Source of the DNA: Amoebidium appalachense
Taxonomy: Eukaryota > Ichthyosporea
DNA: 64,000 nucleotides
Reading direction: 5' to 3'
NCBI GenBank assembly: GCA_963693365.1
Contig: CAVNZM010000002.1
Coordinates: forward strand, 2,852,001-2,916,000
A program made the position numbers and the translations under genes. Positions 31,883 to 51,047 of this stretch are shown here, piece after piece. A model generated the notes under the pieces. It was not told where the DNA came from. It searched no databases and worked only from the letters and a program-made list of their open reading frames with translations. Position 1 is the stretch's first letter; every line of letters begins with the position of its first letter.

Positions 31883-32504
31883 CGCGCTCGCGTGTGTGTG
31901 CATGTACAGGCGTGCGCGCGTGCGTGGATGAGCGCGTCATCGGCCCCCCCCCCCCCAAAAAAAAACTTTTCGAATACAACCTTTGGTTGGTGGAAAAGAG
32001 TTAACACCATGATCACGCGCATGCCGGGGGGGAGGGTGGGGGTGGGGGGGGGGGGGGGGGGGAAGGACCCACCACCCCACTCGGCCACGTGGGTCCTTCC
32101 CCCTGCCAGAGGGGGGAAGGGGGGCCCACAAACCCCTGCGACTGCCTTTGGGGTGTGGGGGGGGGGGGGGGACCACCCACCCACCGGGAAGGGGTGGGTC
32201 CCCCCTCCCCCCCCTAAGGGGGTACAAGTACAACCAGGGGCGACGTCGATATTCACTACTCCCCCCCCACCCCCCTTCCTTTCAAATTCAAAAATCCCTA
32301 AGGGTGTAAGGGCCCTGCACACCGTCAAAGTTTTACGTGTTGTGCACCGTAGTTCGGCAATTTTCCCCCTTTCCCCTCGCAACTTCGGGGGGGGGGGGGG
32401 GGGGGAGGGGGAGGGGGGAGGGGGGTCAGGCAGATGTGTGTATGATAACGATACCCCCTCCCCTCCCTCCCATCATCACCACCACCGCCGTGACTACACA
32501 CACA

Positions 32505-32554
<50 letters not shown>

Positions 32555-33103
32555 CACGCACACTCATAACTATCCCCCCCCCCCTCCTCCCCCCCTCTCC
32601 CCCACTCCCCTCCCCACCGCCTGTGCCCACCCCCTCGGGCATGCCAATGACATCACCCGCGGCACAACTACCATGCAGAGAGACTTTCACCCTCGCTAGC
32701 ACCATACAACATTGAATTTCTGTAGCGTAAGTTTGAAATCATCAAAGATCAAAGTTTCAACTGAGTAGTCGTCATGGATAGTGCTGTGCAGCGAGGCCCA
32801 TGTCCACAGAAATAAACCATAATTGGGTATATTTGTGTGATAGTGGGTGTGAATGTACCACTGCCATTGGGTGTGTGGGTGGTTGGGTGGTGCGGGCCGG
32901 TACCACTAATTCAAAGCCGTACTAAAGCGATTTATATTGATAGCTGGCACAATATCTTTCATGCACAGGTTTTTTTCTTTTGGGTGTTGGTTTGCTGGCC
33001 AATGGCAAAATCGGGGAGATAATGCCACATGAAGGCCTGGGCCTAGGTATCGTGTGAGTCATGGTTTGGGTGTCTGTGTCGACGGTGTGTGCTCATGTGC
33101 GTT

Positions 33104-33225
<122 letters not shown>

Positions 33226-33795
33226 GTGATATGTGTGTGTGTATGTGTATTTGTATGTGTGTGCGTGTGTGTATGTGCGTGTGCATGTGTGTGTGTGTGC
33301 GTGTGTGTACGTGATGTGTGTGTGTGTGTGTGCATGTCTGTGTGTGTGGCGCAGGGTGCGTGCGTGTGCGTGCATGTGCATGCTTGTGGCGCTTGCGCAT
33401 GCGTGCGCGGGAATCGCATGCGTGTGCGGGAGTCTCTTTCCTGATAGTTTTGTGTTCGTGGTTGTGTGTATGGGTCAGGTCACCGGGCAGGGGGGAAGGA
33501 GAGTGGGGGGGGGGGGGGGGGGGGGGGGAGAGGGGGGGGGGGAAGGGGGGGGGGGGGGGGGGGAAGATGATTCAGTTGGGCTCTAGAATCGGATACTTAC
33601 GTTTTTTTTCGTTGTTTCGATTCATACAAGTACCCTAATATTGTTCCGTGCTTCTAGAACACAAAGGAGCTGGTGGGGAACACATAATTTGCATAGCAAA
33701 AGTTTCCATCATTAATCACACGTTCATCTGCTCACAGTCATCCACTACAGATTTCATGATAACAAGTACTCCTTAACTCGGATAAGGACTAGTAG

Positions 33796-35058
33796 TTATT
33801 CTGGTAGCACACACGTCCTATCGAGGGGGCAGGTCACGCCCACCATAGTCAGCCATTCGAGCAAGCAGGCGGCATGGAACACGTGCCCACACTGCATAAT
33901 GCGCCGCACACTGCACCCCTCTTCCATACATTCCAGGCACACACCGCACACATTATCACCTTCGCAAGGGTTGGGTGTGAAAGAAAATGAAGGAGCCACC
34001 CTCCTAACGTAGTTTCTTGTCAAAGTTTTGGGAGCTACTAGCTCGTCTAGACGTAGAAGAATCTCGTAGTCATCTGGGGTGATTTCTCTGTGCTGCAAAC
34101 TGAGAAGAATTGCAATAAGTGGGTCGCTGTTGTCAGCCCCACTCACAGTAGAACCCTTTTTGCTATTTCTCTTTCCCTTTCCTCCTTTCCTCTTAGGTTT
34201 CACCACGAATTTCTTTGAGCTGTTTCGCACACCTCCACTCTCTTTCCGTTTCAAAAACTCCCACATTAATCTCTTTTCCTCCCGTTTTCGCTCGTCGCGT
34301 GTGCGAGTGTTGTTTACGTTCTCTTCCCACTTCCTCTGAAACCTTGCGCTTGTTGTGGCGCAGCAGGTTTCACAGGTGGAAGGTGTACCCGTGTGTGCCT
34401 GTTTGTGCCCGTGCTTTTTGTTTTTTCTGTCTGCCTTGTTCTTTGGTTTTACCATATCCGTGACGGTTTCCTCAACCTCGGTAGTGTAGTTCGTATAGAC
34501 GTAACAATCTAGTTTGTCCAGGTAAGAGTTCTCGCTTTCGTCCCCATGTTCCAAGCCCCGATTGTTCACGTGCGGAATACTGTCAAGGCAAACACATGCC
34601 TGGGCTCTGCCGTTTGCTTTGTAGAGGTAGACACACATGCACGCCAACGACTCAATTCCACGTGCACCACCAATTGGCTCTGTTTCGTAGACGTCCTCAT
34701 CACAGAACTCAAAATAAAACGGGGTGTTTTCTTGCACATGTTCTTCGGCAAAATTCTCTACACGGTCCACGGTGGAAACGTCGGGAGATCGGCAAATAGC
34801 ACGGCCTAATGTTCTTAGACTAACACCGCCGCTTTGTGATCGTCGTGCACTTGGTGTGGGGGCGAGGGATTCTCTAGTATGTTTGTGTGGGTCTTCACCT
34901 GATAGTTCCTGAAGCCCAGCGAATTCTGCAGCTGCGTTCTGGAGAAAGGTTTGGATGGGACGAGCTTCGAAGGGTGATAAGGAAGAGGAGGAGGTAAGGA
35001 GCTCTTGCTGGCCCAATGCATTGCACGAACCAAAAACGTTAGCCGGATTTGGCGCCAT
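33796..35058 (-). CDS. RING-H2 finger protein, intronless
   Basis: A 420-residue single-exon protein. Its C-terminal RING-H2 domain (about residues 373-416) reads CGVC, then C-G-H-VF-H-AA-C, then WL and CPLD. The last ligand position is Asp rather than Cys, as in RBX1-type RINGs. Just upstream is LQHREITPDDYEILLRLDE, a segment that accompanies RING domains in a family common in protists. The middle (about 230-300) is strongly basic and low in order. The N-terminal half has no recognised domain. A role as an E3 ubiquitin ligase follows from the RING; substrate unknown. No simple-repeat tracts interrupt the gene. CCAAT-like ATTGG motifs lie upstream near 35462 and 35505. Confidence 0.9.
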   Translation of the reverse strand: MAPNPANVFGSCNALGQQELLTSSSSLSPFEARPIQTFLQNAAAEFAGLQELSGEDPHKHTRESLAPTPSARRSQSGGVSLRTLGRAICRSPDVSTVDRVENFAEEHVQENTPFYFEFCDEDVYETEPIGGARGIESLACMCVYLYKANGRAQACVCLDSIPHVNNRGLEHGDESENSYLDKLDCYVYTNYTTEVEETVTDMVKPKNKADRKNKKHGHKQAHTGTPSTCETCCATTSARFQRKWEENVNNTRTRDERKREEKRLMWEFLKRKESGGVRNSSKKFVVKPKRKGGKGKRNSKKGSTVSGADNSDPLIAILLSLQHREITPDDYEILLRLDELVAPKTLTRNYVRRVAPSFSFTPNPCEGDNVCGVCLECMEEGCSVRRIMQCGHVFHAACLLEWLTMVGVTCPLDRTCVLPE

Positions 35059-35894
35059 AGTGCACGTACTTCAGTAGGTGTTGTTAGGCAGTATTTTGCG
35101 CTGTGAGATTGTTCTATATGCACACTGCCCAAAGGGGTAGAATGGACTTGGCAGTTGTGGAAGGCGGGCAGACAGACCCAACATGTACAGCGTGAACAAG
35201 GTTGTTTGTAACTTTCAGTTCACGTTGATCACCCGGTTGAAAACCCCTATATATCAGGAGAAAAAAAGTTTAAGTTGTGACTTAATTCAACCCCCAGTGC
35301 TACATTACTGTGTCAGTGTTGTATAAGGGCGCGTTAGGCATGGCCACCGTGTGATACAGTTCCGTACAGCCAAGCCAAACTTTTATTTCGATTTTCAACA
35401 GATCTAAGAGTACCGGTACCACGGTCCGCGGCCATGGCATGCGCGCATACTTTGCGCTCTGATTGGTTAGATCTAGTTACGTAATACTTGTTAACTTTAA
35501 TCTAATTGGTCCCCTGAACATTCCTTTCTGGTGCCCGATCTTGCTTACCGCATCGTAGCGGCCGTTCTCAGCTGTACTGGCCAGTACATGTTCTTGTATG
35601 TACTTCGGTTACCCTAGGTAGGATAGTATTGGCGCAGGCAGTTATAAGCTAACAGTCTAACACATAGTTAAAAAATCTATATGAATATGCACTAGTACAC
35701 ACTTAACCCAGAGTGTGCGAGCCCGGGATGCTGGTCAGGGTTTTGGGGTTGGCCAGTGTGCAGTCCAGTGCGGTCGGCCAGGTTGCAGTGCGCAAACAAT
35801 CGAGTTTGGGTCTTCCTCTTCCAGTGTGAGAGTTACAACTTTCTTTGGCCATTAATATTGTGTGTGTGTGTGGGGGGGGGGGGGGGGGGGGGGG

Positions 35895-35992
<98 letters not shown>

Positions 35993-36867
35993 ACAGAGAG
36001 AGAGTAGAGGGGGGACAGTGTGTACATATAGTATATGCGGGGGGGGGGTTCTTTAATATTTGTGTATTTGTGTTAAATAGGGGAAGGGGGAGGGGGGAGG
36101 GGAAGGGGGGGTGGGAGGGGGGTGGAGATGGAGGGGCAGCAGCAAGGGTATTGGTGCTGGTGTGGATCATCCGTAGATATGTGTGTGTGTGGGATTCGCA
36201 CAGTGGAAATAGTGGACTGAGTTGTGTGTTGTGGGTTGCGGGAGTATCACACTGCGCAAGCGTTTGTTTGTATGTGTGTGTGGCGCGGAGATGGAAGGGA
36301 GGAAAGGGAGGGGAGGTTAGGGGAGAGTGGGGGGGGGGGGAGGTGGGGGGGAGAAGGGGCAATGTGTTAAATGTGAATGCCGGAAGCCTTGATAGAATCC
36401 AAGGTTAGGTGCAGGTATATTACCACATGCTTCCATCATTATTATTAAGAGACAAAGATTAACTGTTTGCGTAAGAATCTTGGCGACAGAGGTGGTGGTG
36501 GAAGAGGGGGGGGGGGGAACAATTGATGGGACCGGAGGAGGGAGGGAAGGGGAGAGCTCAAGAGGGGAGGAGGGGGAGGGGGGGGGGGGAGGTTAGGGAG
36601 AGGGGGGGGGGATCAAGAAGGGACTCCCGGGGAGGGGAGGAGGAGGAAGAGAGATGGGAGAGGGGGAGGGGGAAGAGAAGAGGGAGGGGGAGGGGGGCTA
36701 GAAAGGGAGAGAAGGGAGGGGGGAGGGGGGGGGGGGGGAGCTCGAGAGAGGATGCTCGCATTCTCTATCAGCAGATCATAGTTCAGACACTGACTGGTGG
36801 TCATCATAGCCTGAGGAAACTCCTGGAGTAGAGAGAAGAGAAATAGAGCACACACATGCCATTTGCA

Positions 36868-37071
<204 letters not shown>

Positions 37072-37459
37072 CACGTTATGAGACACACATTGCACCATGC
37101 ACACACTTACTACATAACCGCCCTGACCACCGTGAGTTTCGCACACACACGGTACTAAAAATGTATATAGTTTTTTTCGATACCAGTTTTACTTCAGAGA
37201 GGATACCGCCATTACAAATTGTCTGCACAAACACGTGCACGTAACTGACTCACCAGTCGCGTGTACCTTGGCACACACAAAAACACACACGCTAACATGC
37301 ACGCACGCACATAGGTTGTTATGATAGAATAGTCTATCTGGTTATTCCTGCTCTTCCCAAGTTCCCAGTCACGTACTTAGCCTGTTCCCGCCTATCCCGG
37401 CCCCGCGTACTTGGGGCGGCGGACCGCCTCAAGCCGCATACGCCAGGAACCATAACTGT

Positions 37460-37565
37460 CTTCCTATTGGCTAGTACATAATCCCGATCTATCCTGAGAG
37501 ACTATCTGTAATCCTATTGGACGATGTTTTCGCGGACTGGCATCCGCGCATGTATATAAAGCAGC
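37460..37565 (+). promoter_or_regulatory. Promoter-like cluster: two CCAAT-type motifs and a TATA box
   Basis: CCTATTGG occurs at about 37461 and 37513, and TGTATATAAAGC at about 37551, an arrangement typical of an RNA polymerase II core promoter. No clear coding sequence follows, so it may drive a non-coding transcript or belong to a transposon remnant. Confidence 0.3.
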
Positions 37566-39420
37566 CGGACCATCCTCAGATGGTACCGGAGGATCCGAGA
37601 TCCCTGCGAACTTCTCTACTCTCGATCCGCTATGTAGAAGTGATTGTCTCTTACTGGCAGAGGTCACAGGACCGAATCCTGCCTCTGCTCCACATTTATT
37701 CTGATAAAGATTTACTAGACAGACACTGTATTACATAAACACGACACACGCAGTGTCACACACACACACATACACGCACGCGTATGCACCAACACCCACA
37801 CATGCACACACACACACACGTGCACATGAACACGCACATACACATACACACACACATGCATTTTCTCTCTCTCTCTCTCTATCTTTCTCTCTTCCCCCCC
37901 TCCCCCCCCGCCCTCTCTAGATCTCTCTCTCAGCGATCGAGAGATCTAGAGAGATCTCCCTCGAGCTAGCTCTGGATCTCCCCCCCCTCTCTCTCTCCTC
38001 CCCACCCTCTCTCTCTCCCTCTCTCACACACACAAGAGTCTGACACGCGCATGTACACACGTACACATTACTTGCAGGGTTCACGGCAAGGACAACCGTT
38101 CAGATTGCACTGTACAGATCCTACTGGGAAAAATGATTCCCGCCCTCGGCCGCCCCCGGCAGGCTGCCGGAACCACCAATCAACCACCATGCAGCCAGCC
38201 ATGTGTACCGTAGCCAGTGCGCACTGCCCACCACGTTCGTTTAATCGACGTCGGTCAGTCCAACCCACCACGTGCCACTGACCAGTTCAAAGTACGGTGT
38301 TTCAAAACCCACAGATGCACGCAGGCTGTACTGCATGCTTACCATCGTGGATACAGAATACATCAAGTCCTCGTGGCTACTTACGTATACCAACTATATG
38401 AGACACTTGGTGTACACACATCAAGTTTATATACCAACCACCTTGACACATGTAAGGCCCCCTTTCGTAGTACATATCGAATCGTGACACACGTTTTACA
38501 TTTGTACATGTACATGTCACATGATGTGTTTATGCAGGGGCTATTCCGGCGTGTGATAAATCTGGTACTTTGTATTCCTCGAGGCTCCTACATTCCAAAA
38601 ATCCGGCACGAATGATGATTGGTGCTTTCACGAGTTAGAGACTCAGAGGAATAATGTCGTGTTCTTGAAGTCCTTCAAATAAGAACGTATGGGATACTGT
38701 TGCGGTGTGTTCTGATCCTTCTGCTGCACGACAAAATCCGTAAAGTACTATAATAGTAGCTGTAGCTGAATGATATTAAAAAGTCATTTTTCTTTCTCAA
38801 GAGAACAACATCTAATTAGCTGTGGCTTTTTGGCTCACGCAGGCAGCCGTGAATGCGTGACTCTTGACCCTTTCTATTGGCAGATGCATTTGTTTATATC
38901 CGACGATTGGTTCCACTGTTATGTATTATGATTGGTCGATGCGACACAGCGCTGCTTAAATGAGCTGTCTCCCTACACCCTGTCACCTCCACGTTACTTT
39001 TATGAGCGCTGGCCTGGAATAAAAAGGGGCACCAGGAATAAATAATTAAAAAAATATTTAATAATTCTTTTTTCAACAAAATAAAAACGAATTATCGCTT
39101 AGGAACAGTGCATCTGAGACGAGCTAGCGGCATGCATATGCTGCTCACGGATAGTGATAAAAGAAGTTCTGAAGGCATGTTCTAGGGGGTACCAGGCAAC
39201 TATAAAAATGAAGAAAAAAGTTGTTGATTTTATTCAGTCGGCAACGCCACAACAAACCACGACTTGTTTTGGTTGATCGCCACAGCACCCCTCTCTAGGG
39301 CTCTATGTTTGTTTAGCATTACAACACACAACCACAGACTCTACATACTTCTACCACTGTACTCGGTACCCACAATTAGGCTTTCGCTTGTTTCGTCTAT
39401 TCCAGAACCAAAACTTGAAA

Positions 39421-40854
39421 ATGACGACTATAGCCGCCCTTCCAGCAGAGCACGGCTACGACGACAAGAAGTATGAGGGGTCAAACAACCTCATAGTCGA
39501 CAGCTCAGCATTTGCAACACACAGTAACCTTCTTGATACTGACGGGCTTGCGCCCGAAGGTACCGCCCCTGAGCCCCACGCACGGTGGTTCCAGGCGGCA
39601 TTCCACATGTGCACGGTCATTGCCGGGGCGGGTGTGCTTGGTCTTCCCCATGCGTTTGCCCAACTCACGTGGGCGGGTGGTATTGCCACACTGATTGCCG
39701 TGCTTATTGTGAGCTACTACACAACTGTGCTTCTGGCACGCATGCACGTGACACGCACGGATGATGAAAACCTTAAACAGCGCCGTCTGAACACGTACTA
39801 TGGGGTAGCCGAGTACACAATGGGGAAGAAGCTCGCTGCCTATCTCGTTGCCCCTTTCCAGGTCGTGATTATTGTTGGCTCAGCCATTGCTTTTCTCATT
39901 ATTGCCGGTACTATGATCGACGCTATTTACCGCGGCCACTGTCCAAACTGCTCGCACGTACGCCAGATGGTCTGGACCACCGGAGTTGCGGGTGTTGAAA
40001 TTCTTCTTTCGTTCTTCCCCTCTCTGGAGAGTATTTCGGGTGTTTCCCTCCTTGCAGCCATGGCTACTCTCGGTTGCTGCACCATCTCAGTGGCTCTGTG
40101 CACGATTCTCGGCCCACAGCCCGATGTGAGCTACACTCTGCCGGCGTCCGATAGTACATGGAACATCGTGTGCAGCATCTTCACGGGTATCTCTACCGTC
40201 GTGTTTGCCTGCTCCGTCAACGTGATTCTTCCGGAAATCCAGGCTACACTGCGCCCTTACCCCTGCCCCACTCAAGAGGGTGTTAAGGCTGTCTCCCTCA
40301 CGTGGGTTTTTGTCATCATTCTTTACTTTGCTAGCGCATGCACCGGCTACTACGCGTTTGGTAGCGACGTCAACTCGAATATTCTCATCAGCATTCAGCA
40401 GGCAAGCAGTAGCTCGTTTGTTTCCGCGGCCGTTACAGTGGCCGAGGCCTTCATCGTTTTCCACGTCGTTATTACCTATCAGGTTTTGACCCTCCCCCTG
40501 TTCGAGAAAATGGAGCGTGCGGCTGCCCGTAACATCGAAGCGGTTGCTAGACGCCCGAGGTTTTTTCGGTTCCCTATTCGCTGCTCGTTCATCATCGGCA
40601 CGTGGTTTGTGGCGTGCGCAATTCCGTTCTTCGGCGACATTATGGGTCTGTTTGGTGCCCTGGCATGCATGCCTCTGACGTTCATCTTCCCGGCAATGAT
40701 GTATATAATGTATCATGGGGATAGCTTGGGAAGCCGTGAAAGGTTTGCCTGCCGCGCCGTTATTTTTGGCGGCGCTGCGGCTGGAGTGATGGGCACCGTC
40801 TCGGCTGTCGCTGCGATCATTCAGGATGCCAACACCTTCCAACTGTTTGCGTAA
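39421..40854 (+). CDS. Amino acid transporter, AAAP family, intronless
   Basis: A 477-residue multi-pass membrane protein of the amino acid/auxin permease family, which moves amino acids, usually with protons. The family start is clear: WFQAAFHMCTVIAGAGVLGL then PHAFAQLTW. About ten to eleven hydrophobic segments follow, through LAAYLVAPFQVVIIVGSAIA, a conserved Pro/Gly-rich membrane segment near the middle, and FFGDIMGLFGALACMPLTF near the end. The soluble N-terminus is about 60 residues. ATG 39421 (GAAAATGACG) is preferred to an in-frame ATG at 39388 because a likely acceptor AG lies between them. Substrate and membrane cannot be told from sequence. The gene has no introns or repeat tracts. 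Confidence 0.93.
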   Translation: MTTIAALPAEHGYDDKKYEGSNNLIVDSSAFATHSNLLDTDGLAPEGTAPEPHARWFQAAFHMCTVIAGAGVLGLPHAFAQLTWAGGIATLIAVLIVSYYTTVLLARMHVTRTDDENLKQRRLNTYYGVAEYTMGKKLAAYLVAPFQVVIIVGSAIAFLIIAGTMIDAIYRGHCPNCSHVRQMVWTTGVAGVEILLSFFPSLESISGVSLLAAMATLGCCTISVALCTILGPQPDVSYTLPASDSTWNIVCSIFTGISTVVFACSVNVILPEIQATLRPYPCPTQEGVKAVSLTWVFVIILYFASACTGYYAFGSDVNSNILISIQQASSSSFVSAAVTVAEAFIVFHVVITYQVLTLPLFEKMERAAARNIEAVARRPRFFRFPIRCSFIIGTWFVACAIPFFGDIMGLFGALACMPLTFIFPAMMYIMYHGDSLGSRERFACRAVIFGGAAAGVMGTVSAVAAIIQDANTFQLFA

Positions 40855-41122
40855 ATATCGCTAACTCAGAAATACAATACTCAATACGCCCGAGTATATG
40901 AACACTTGAAACAAAAGTGTGCGGATTAGAGTTAAAGTATAGCCTTGCTTTTCTTGCCTGAACAAAAAAAGTTTCAGTATAAAACCTATGGTGAGCTGGT
41001 TCGAAGAATGATAATCGAAGCAACTCAATTTTCCGTTTTTCCATTACAGTATCGAAAACGTAATGACGTTATCGGTTATGTAGAGGCGCGTATGAAAAAA
41101 CGCTGTCTAACTGTCTATGCGT

Positions 41123-41157
<35 letters not shown>

Positions 41158-42245
41158 TACGTAACACACACACAACTCACATTATGATGAAAACACCGTC
41201 TTGCCCCTGCATGCACTTGCCATGATATGGAGTATGGTAGTGGATAATTTATTAATGCAGGCACGGCCGCGGACACACTCTCTGGAGATATTACTGTACT
41301 CATTGCGGGCGCCACGTGCACAGACCTCTAATTTGTGCATATTTAAAATTTACGGATCCTTGAGGGGGAATCCACCAAAATAGTCGTAAGACGCCGTGGG
41401 TATACATCCAACGTTTATTATCGCCGGATATGCCATCTTCGAGATAAACAGACCCCTCACTCACCCCTACAAATAGCAGGGGTCTTCATATCAAGCCACA
41501 TGTACAATGAATATTCAACGATTATAATAAGCACAGGATACCAAGTCTTCATATATAAATCATTAATTCACCTCACATATACACAAATAAAAACGCTTTT
41601 GTGCTGTAAGTCTTGTGACCCAGTCACACACACACAACCTCAAGCCCATACACCTGCCTATTAGCGAAGTACAGTACAAGAATATAACATTTGCATTACG
41701 GTGGTCGATTATCTCGTAAATTCTCTAACTATCCTTCAAGTTTTCGGTACATCATGTGGCAAAGAGCGCATACCACTGCTCTGTGATATGCCTCCGATAA
41801 GGAGTCAACATTCATTCTGTCCCATTCTATCCCTTTTTTGAGCTAACTTTGCATAATGGTAGCATATCAGAAAGCACCATATATAGTAATGTCAGTGTCC
41901 ATTTACATTAGAGTGGTTCTTCTGTTACCTAACTCCACAGAAACAACTGTGTCTGTGTCTGTGTGTCTGTGCGTAGGTGTGTGTACACCTGTGCACGAGT
42001 GTGTGTGTGTGGGTGGGTGGGTGGGTGTGTGCGTGTCCTTCAGAGGGTGTGCACGTGTGCAGACGCGCACAACCGATTCCCACCCCTATACCCACCCAAC
42101 ACACGCACGCATACTCTCTCTATTTTACCCACACACCCACACACCCATACCCACACGCACACGCGCACACACACCCACACCCCGCCTGATCCCTGGCGTC
42201 TCAAATCCAATCCACCACTCCACCCATGCATAGCAGCCATTCAAA
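40855..42245. other. Intergenic region between convergent genes
   Basis: The transporter and the PAP2-like gene end toward each other here. A short (CA)n lies at about 41124-41152 and GT/CA-rich sequence at about 41950-42185. No gene or RNA was recognised. Confidence 0.6.
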
Positions 42246-48829
<6,584 letters not shown>

Positions 48830-50562
48830 TTCCCACCTACAAGTGCAGGCGCGTGTCTTTGCGTGGTTTGTTTAGAGAAAATGTCTCGAACGTGATGAAT
48901 AATATAGCGAATGAACGTGGGAAAAAGCGAGTAAAGGGTTTCTGGGAGTTGAGGGGGTGTTGGTGGTGAGAGTGTTGTGTTGAAATTCCTTGCAAACGGT
49001 GTATAAAACGCTTGCATACGGCGTTGAGTACTTTCCTTTAACAATTTCTTTTGAAAAAAAGGGTGGAATCAAAAAAACCAGACTTCAATGGGGAAAAAAA
49101 GCAAACTTTGCCGCAGTATTTACATGATGCTTAAAATTGCCCGAGCTGCCGTGAAGGCATGCATGATGTCAGGATAGTGCGCGTTTCTTTCTCTCTTTTG
49201 CAAAAAATTTCGCTGTATCAAGCAAAATGCAGAAAGGCTTCGTCAAACTGTCTCTCGTGAAACACTCAGGGTCCGCACAGCCAAAGAGCACTCGATAACG
49301 CCCTGATTGCTTATCACAATTCTTGTAAACAGCGTGCCGGGTGTGATGAGAATTCCTACTACAGGTCTGAATGATGATGTATAAGCTGGAATGGGTAGCC
49401 TCCAGAAGACAAAAAAAGGCCCAACTTTCGGCGCTTTTTTTTATAAGTTTTCCTGCCAACAAGCAAACCAGAGCTAATCTAAATACTCATGGCATTGACT
49501 GACAAAATTTTCGCCAGTGCTTGCCCTGGCTGTCTATTTGTAGAGACAGTAATAATCTACAGCACAATAAATGTAGGGTTGTGTAGGAAAAATCTCTACA
49601 GCTACGATATGTTCACTGAGGCTACTTGTACGTTCTTCCCACGGTCAGAGACTGGACCAAATGATCCAAATCCCTCGATTTTCGCTTGATATGGTTTAGA
49701 AAACATCGAGGAAAGCTTGCAAGGACAAGGTACCCTCTGTGCATCAAGCTTTCATATCAATAAAGAAAACTGTGTTCTGCTTTACTCATTTATTATTTTC
49801 TATAGATAGATAAATGTTTGCTTCAAGTTTGACGTCGAACCTTACAAAAACATGCTTCTGAGCACTTACGAGTTTTCTTCCTCTTATGAATCGCTTTTCA
49901 TACAATATTATCGAGATTCAGCGTTGATTTGATTGGTAGCTATTTTTGTCTAGTTTACATGGTTCTAAAAATAGATCGATGTGTTCGAAGCTTTCGTCAA
50001 GGCAGAAAACACGTGCATAATGACCATGATGCATCCAAGTCGATGCGCGTGCGTATTGCAAAGGCTCGTTCACTGTGGGCGCTGGCCAGCGGTCACGCAC
50101 TAATACTGCTCTAATCTGGGAACTTTTTATTTTATATCAGAGGCGCCGCCACGTAGGCGGGCCCGGAGAAGACGTCCACTCGACGAGCGAGCCGGGATCC
50201 GGATCATCCGGAGGAATGGGAGGATCCGGAGGAGGGGAAGGAAGGTGGTCGGAAGGTGGGGAGGGAGGGGGGAGGAAAGGGGGAGAGGAGGGGTAAGGGG
50301 GGAAGTGAGCACGTGGAGAACGTGTTTTTCTACTCGCAGAGGTAACTAGAGGGCCGCGGCGGCCTCTGAATCAAGCACACACCTTTAGAGTTTCCGTAGG
50401 CCGTCTCCGCTAGTGAGTAGTGACACCGTGGCACTGATCCAAGGTGACCAATTTTTCATGAAGTTACAGTCTGCTATTCACATTTCACACCATGAGTAGC
50501 CACAACATGCACGTGCCATGCAAGAGAGTTATTGGAACTACATGGTGTGAAAGAGGACAAGA
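48830..50562. other. Intergenic region upstream of the PAP2-like gene
   Basis: No gene recognised. The sequence is mostly unique and moderately AT-rich, apart from a G-rich stretch with repeated GGATCCGGA near 50195-50240. It presumably includes the PAP2-like promoter next to 48830. Confidence 0.55.
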
Positions 50563-51047
50563 TTTTTTTTATTTATTTTTATTTATTTTTTTTTAATTAT
50601 TATCACGTTTTGTTCCCGGAGGGCCTTTTCAGGCCCTCTAGGGAAACTACCGTCTACCACACAGCACCGACAGTACACTAGTTAAGGTGCTATCTATGAG
50701 TTCAGCTAAGCTAAACCATACTTCACAACCTAACTATAAGTACACACTTTGCCCATGGGCTACTACCCCAGCCACGCCGGCAGGAGGCTCCAGTCCTCCC
50801 CTCCATTCAAAACCTAGCAATAAACGTTAACCGAGGGCTCCCATTGGTCGATCTACAGTATTGGGAAGTCCTAGGTGTTGTGTATAATATTTACGGTGGG
50901 TATGGGTGGATGATGGGGTGTGGTGGTGGTGGTGGTGGGGGGTTGCTGCCTAACATTATGAGTTGTTGTATGTATGTTGTGGCGATGTTTTTGTGGACTA
51001 AAAGGTGGGTTTTACAGGGCACACCGGGTCTGTGTGTGTTCCGGCAG
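50563..51047 (-). mobile_element. LINE copy 2, 3' end with A-rich tail
   Basis: On the minus strand this matches the 3' end of LINE copy 1 (57088-57562), ending in an A/T-rich tail (50563-50600). It contains the 3' UTR hairpin TTCCCTAGAGGGCCTGAAAAGG (minus strand; GAGGGCC/GGCCCTC-type pairing). It is cut at 51047 by a solo LTR and resumes at 51987. Confidence 0.92.

Noticed and set aside
31735-32382. 215-codon minus-strand frame
   Set aside because: Mostly G/C-tract and GT-repeat translation; the short unique part has no splice partners or recognised motif.
35703-35850. 49-codon minus-strand frame next to the (GA)n block as a conserved exon
   Set aside because: One frame looked faintly like a nucleoplasmin-type segment, but only by switching frames. 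No acceptor or further exons support it.
37317-37741. Candidate solo LTR (TGTTATG...CATAAACA)
   Set aside because: Ends are only loosely inverted and the flanking bases show no target duplication, unlike the LTR at 51048-51981.
40087-40842. 251-codon minus-strand frame opposite the transporter gene
   Set aside because: Antisense shadow of a clearly conserved membrane protein; composition is not protein-like.
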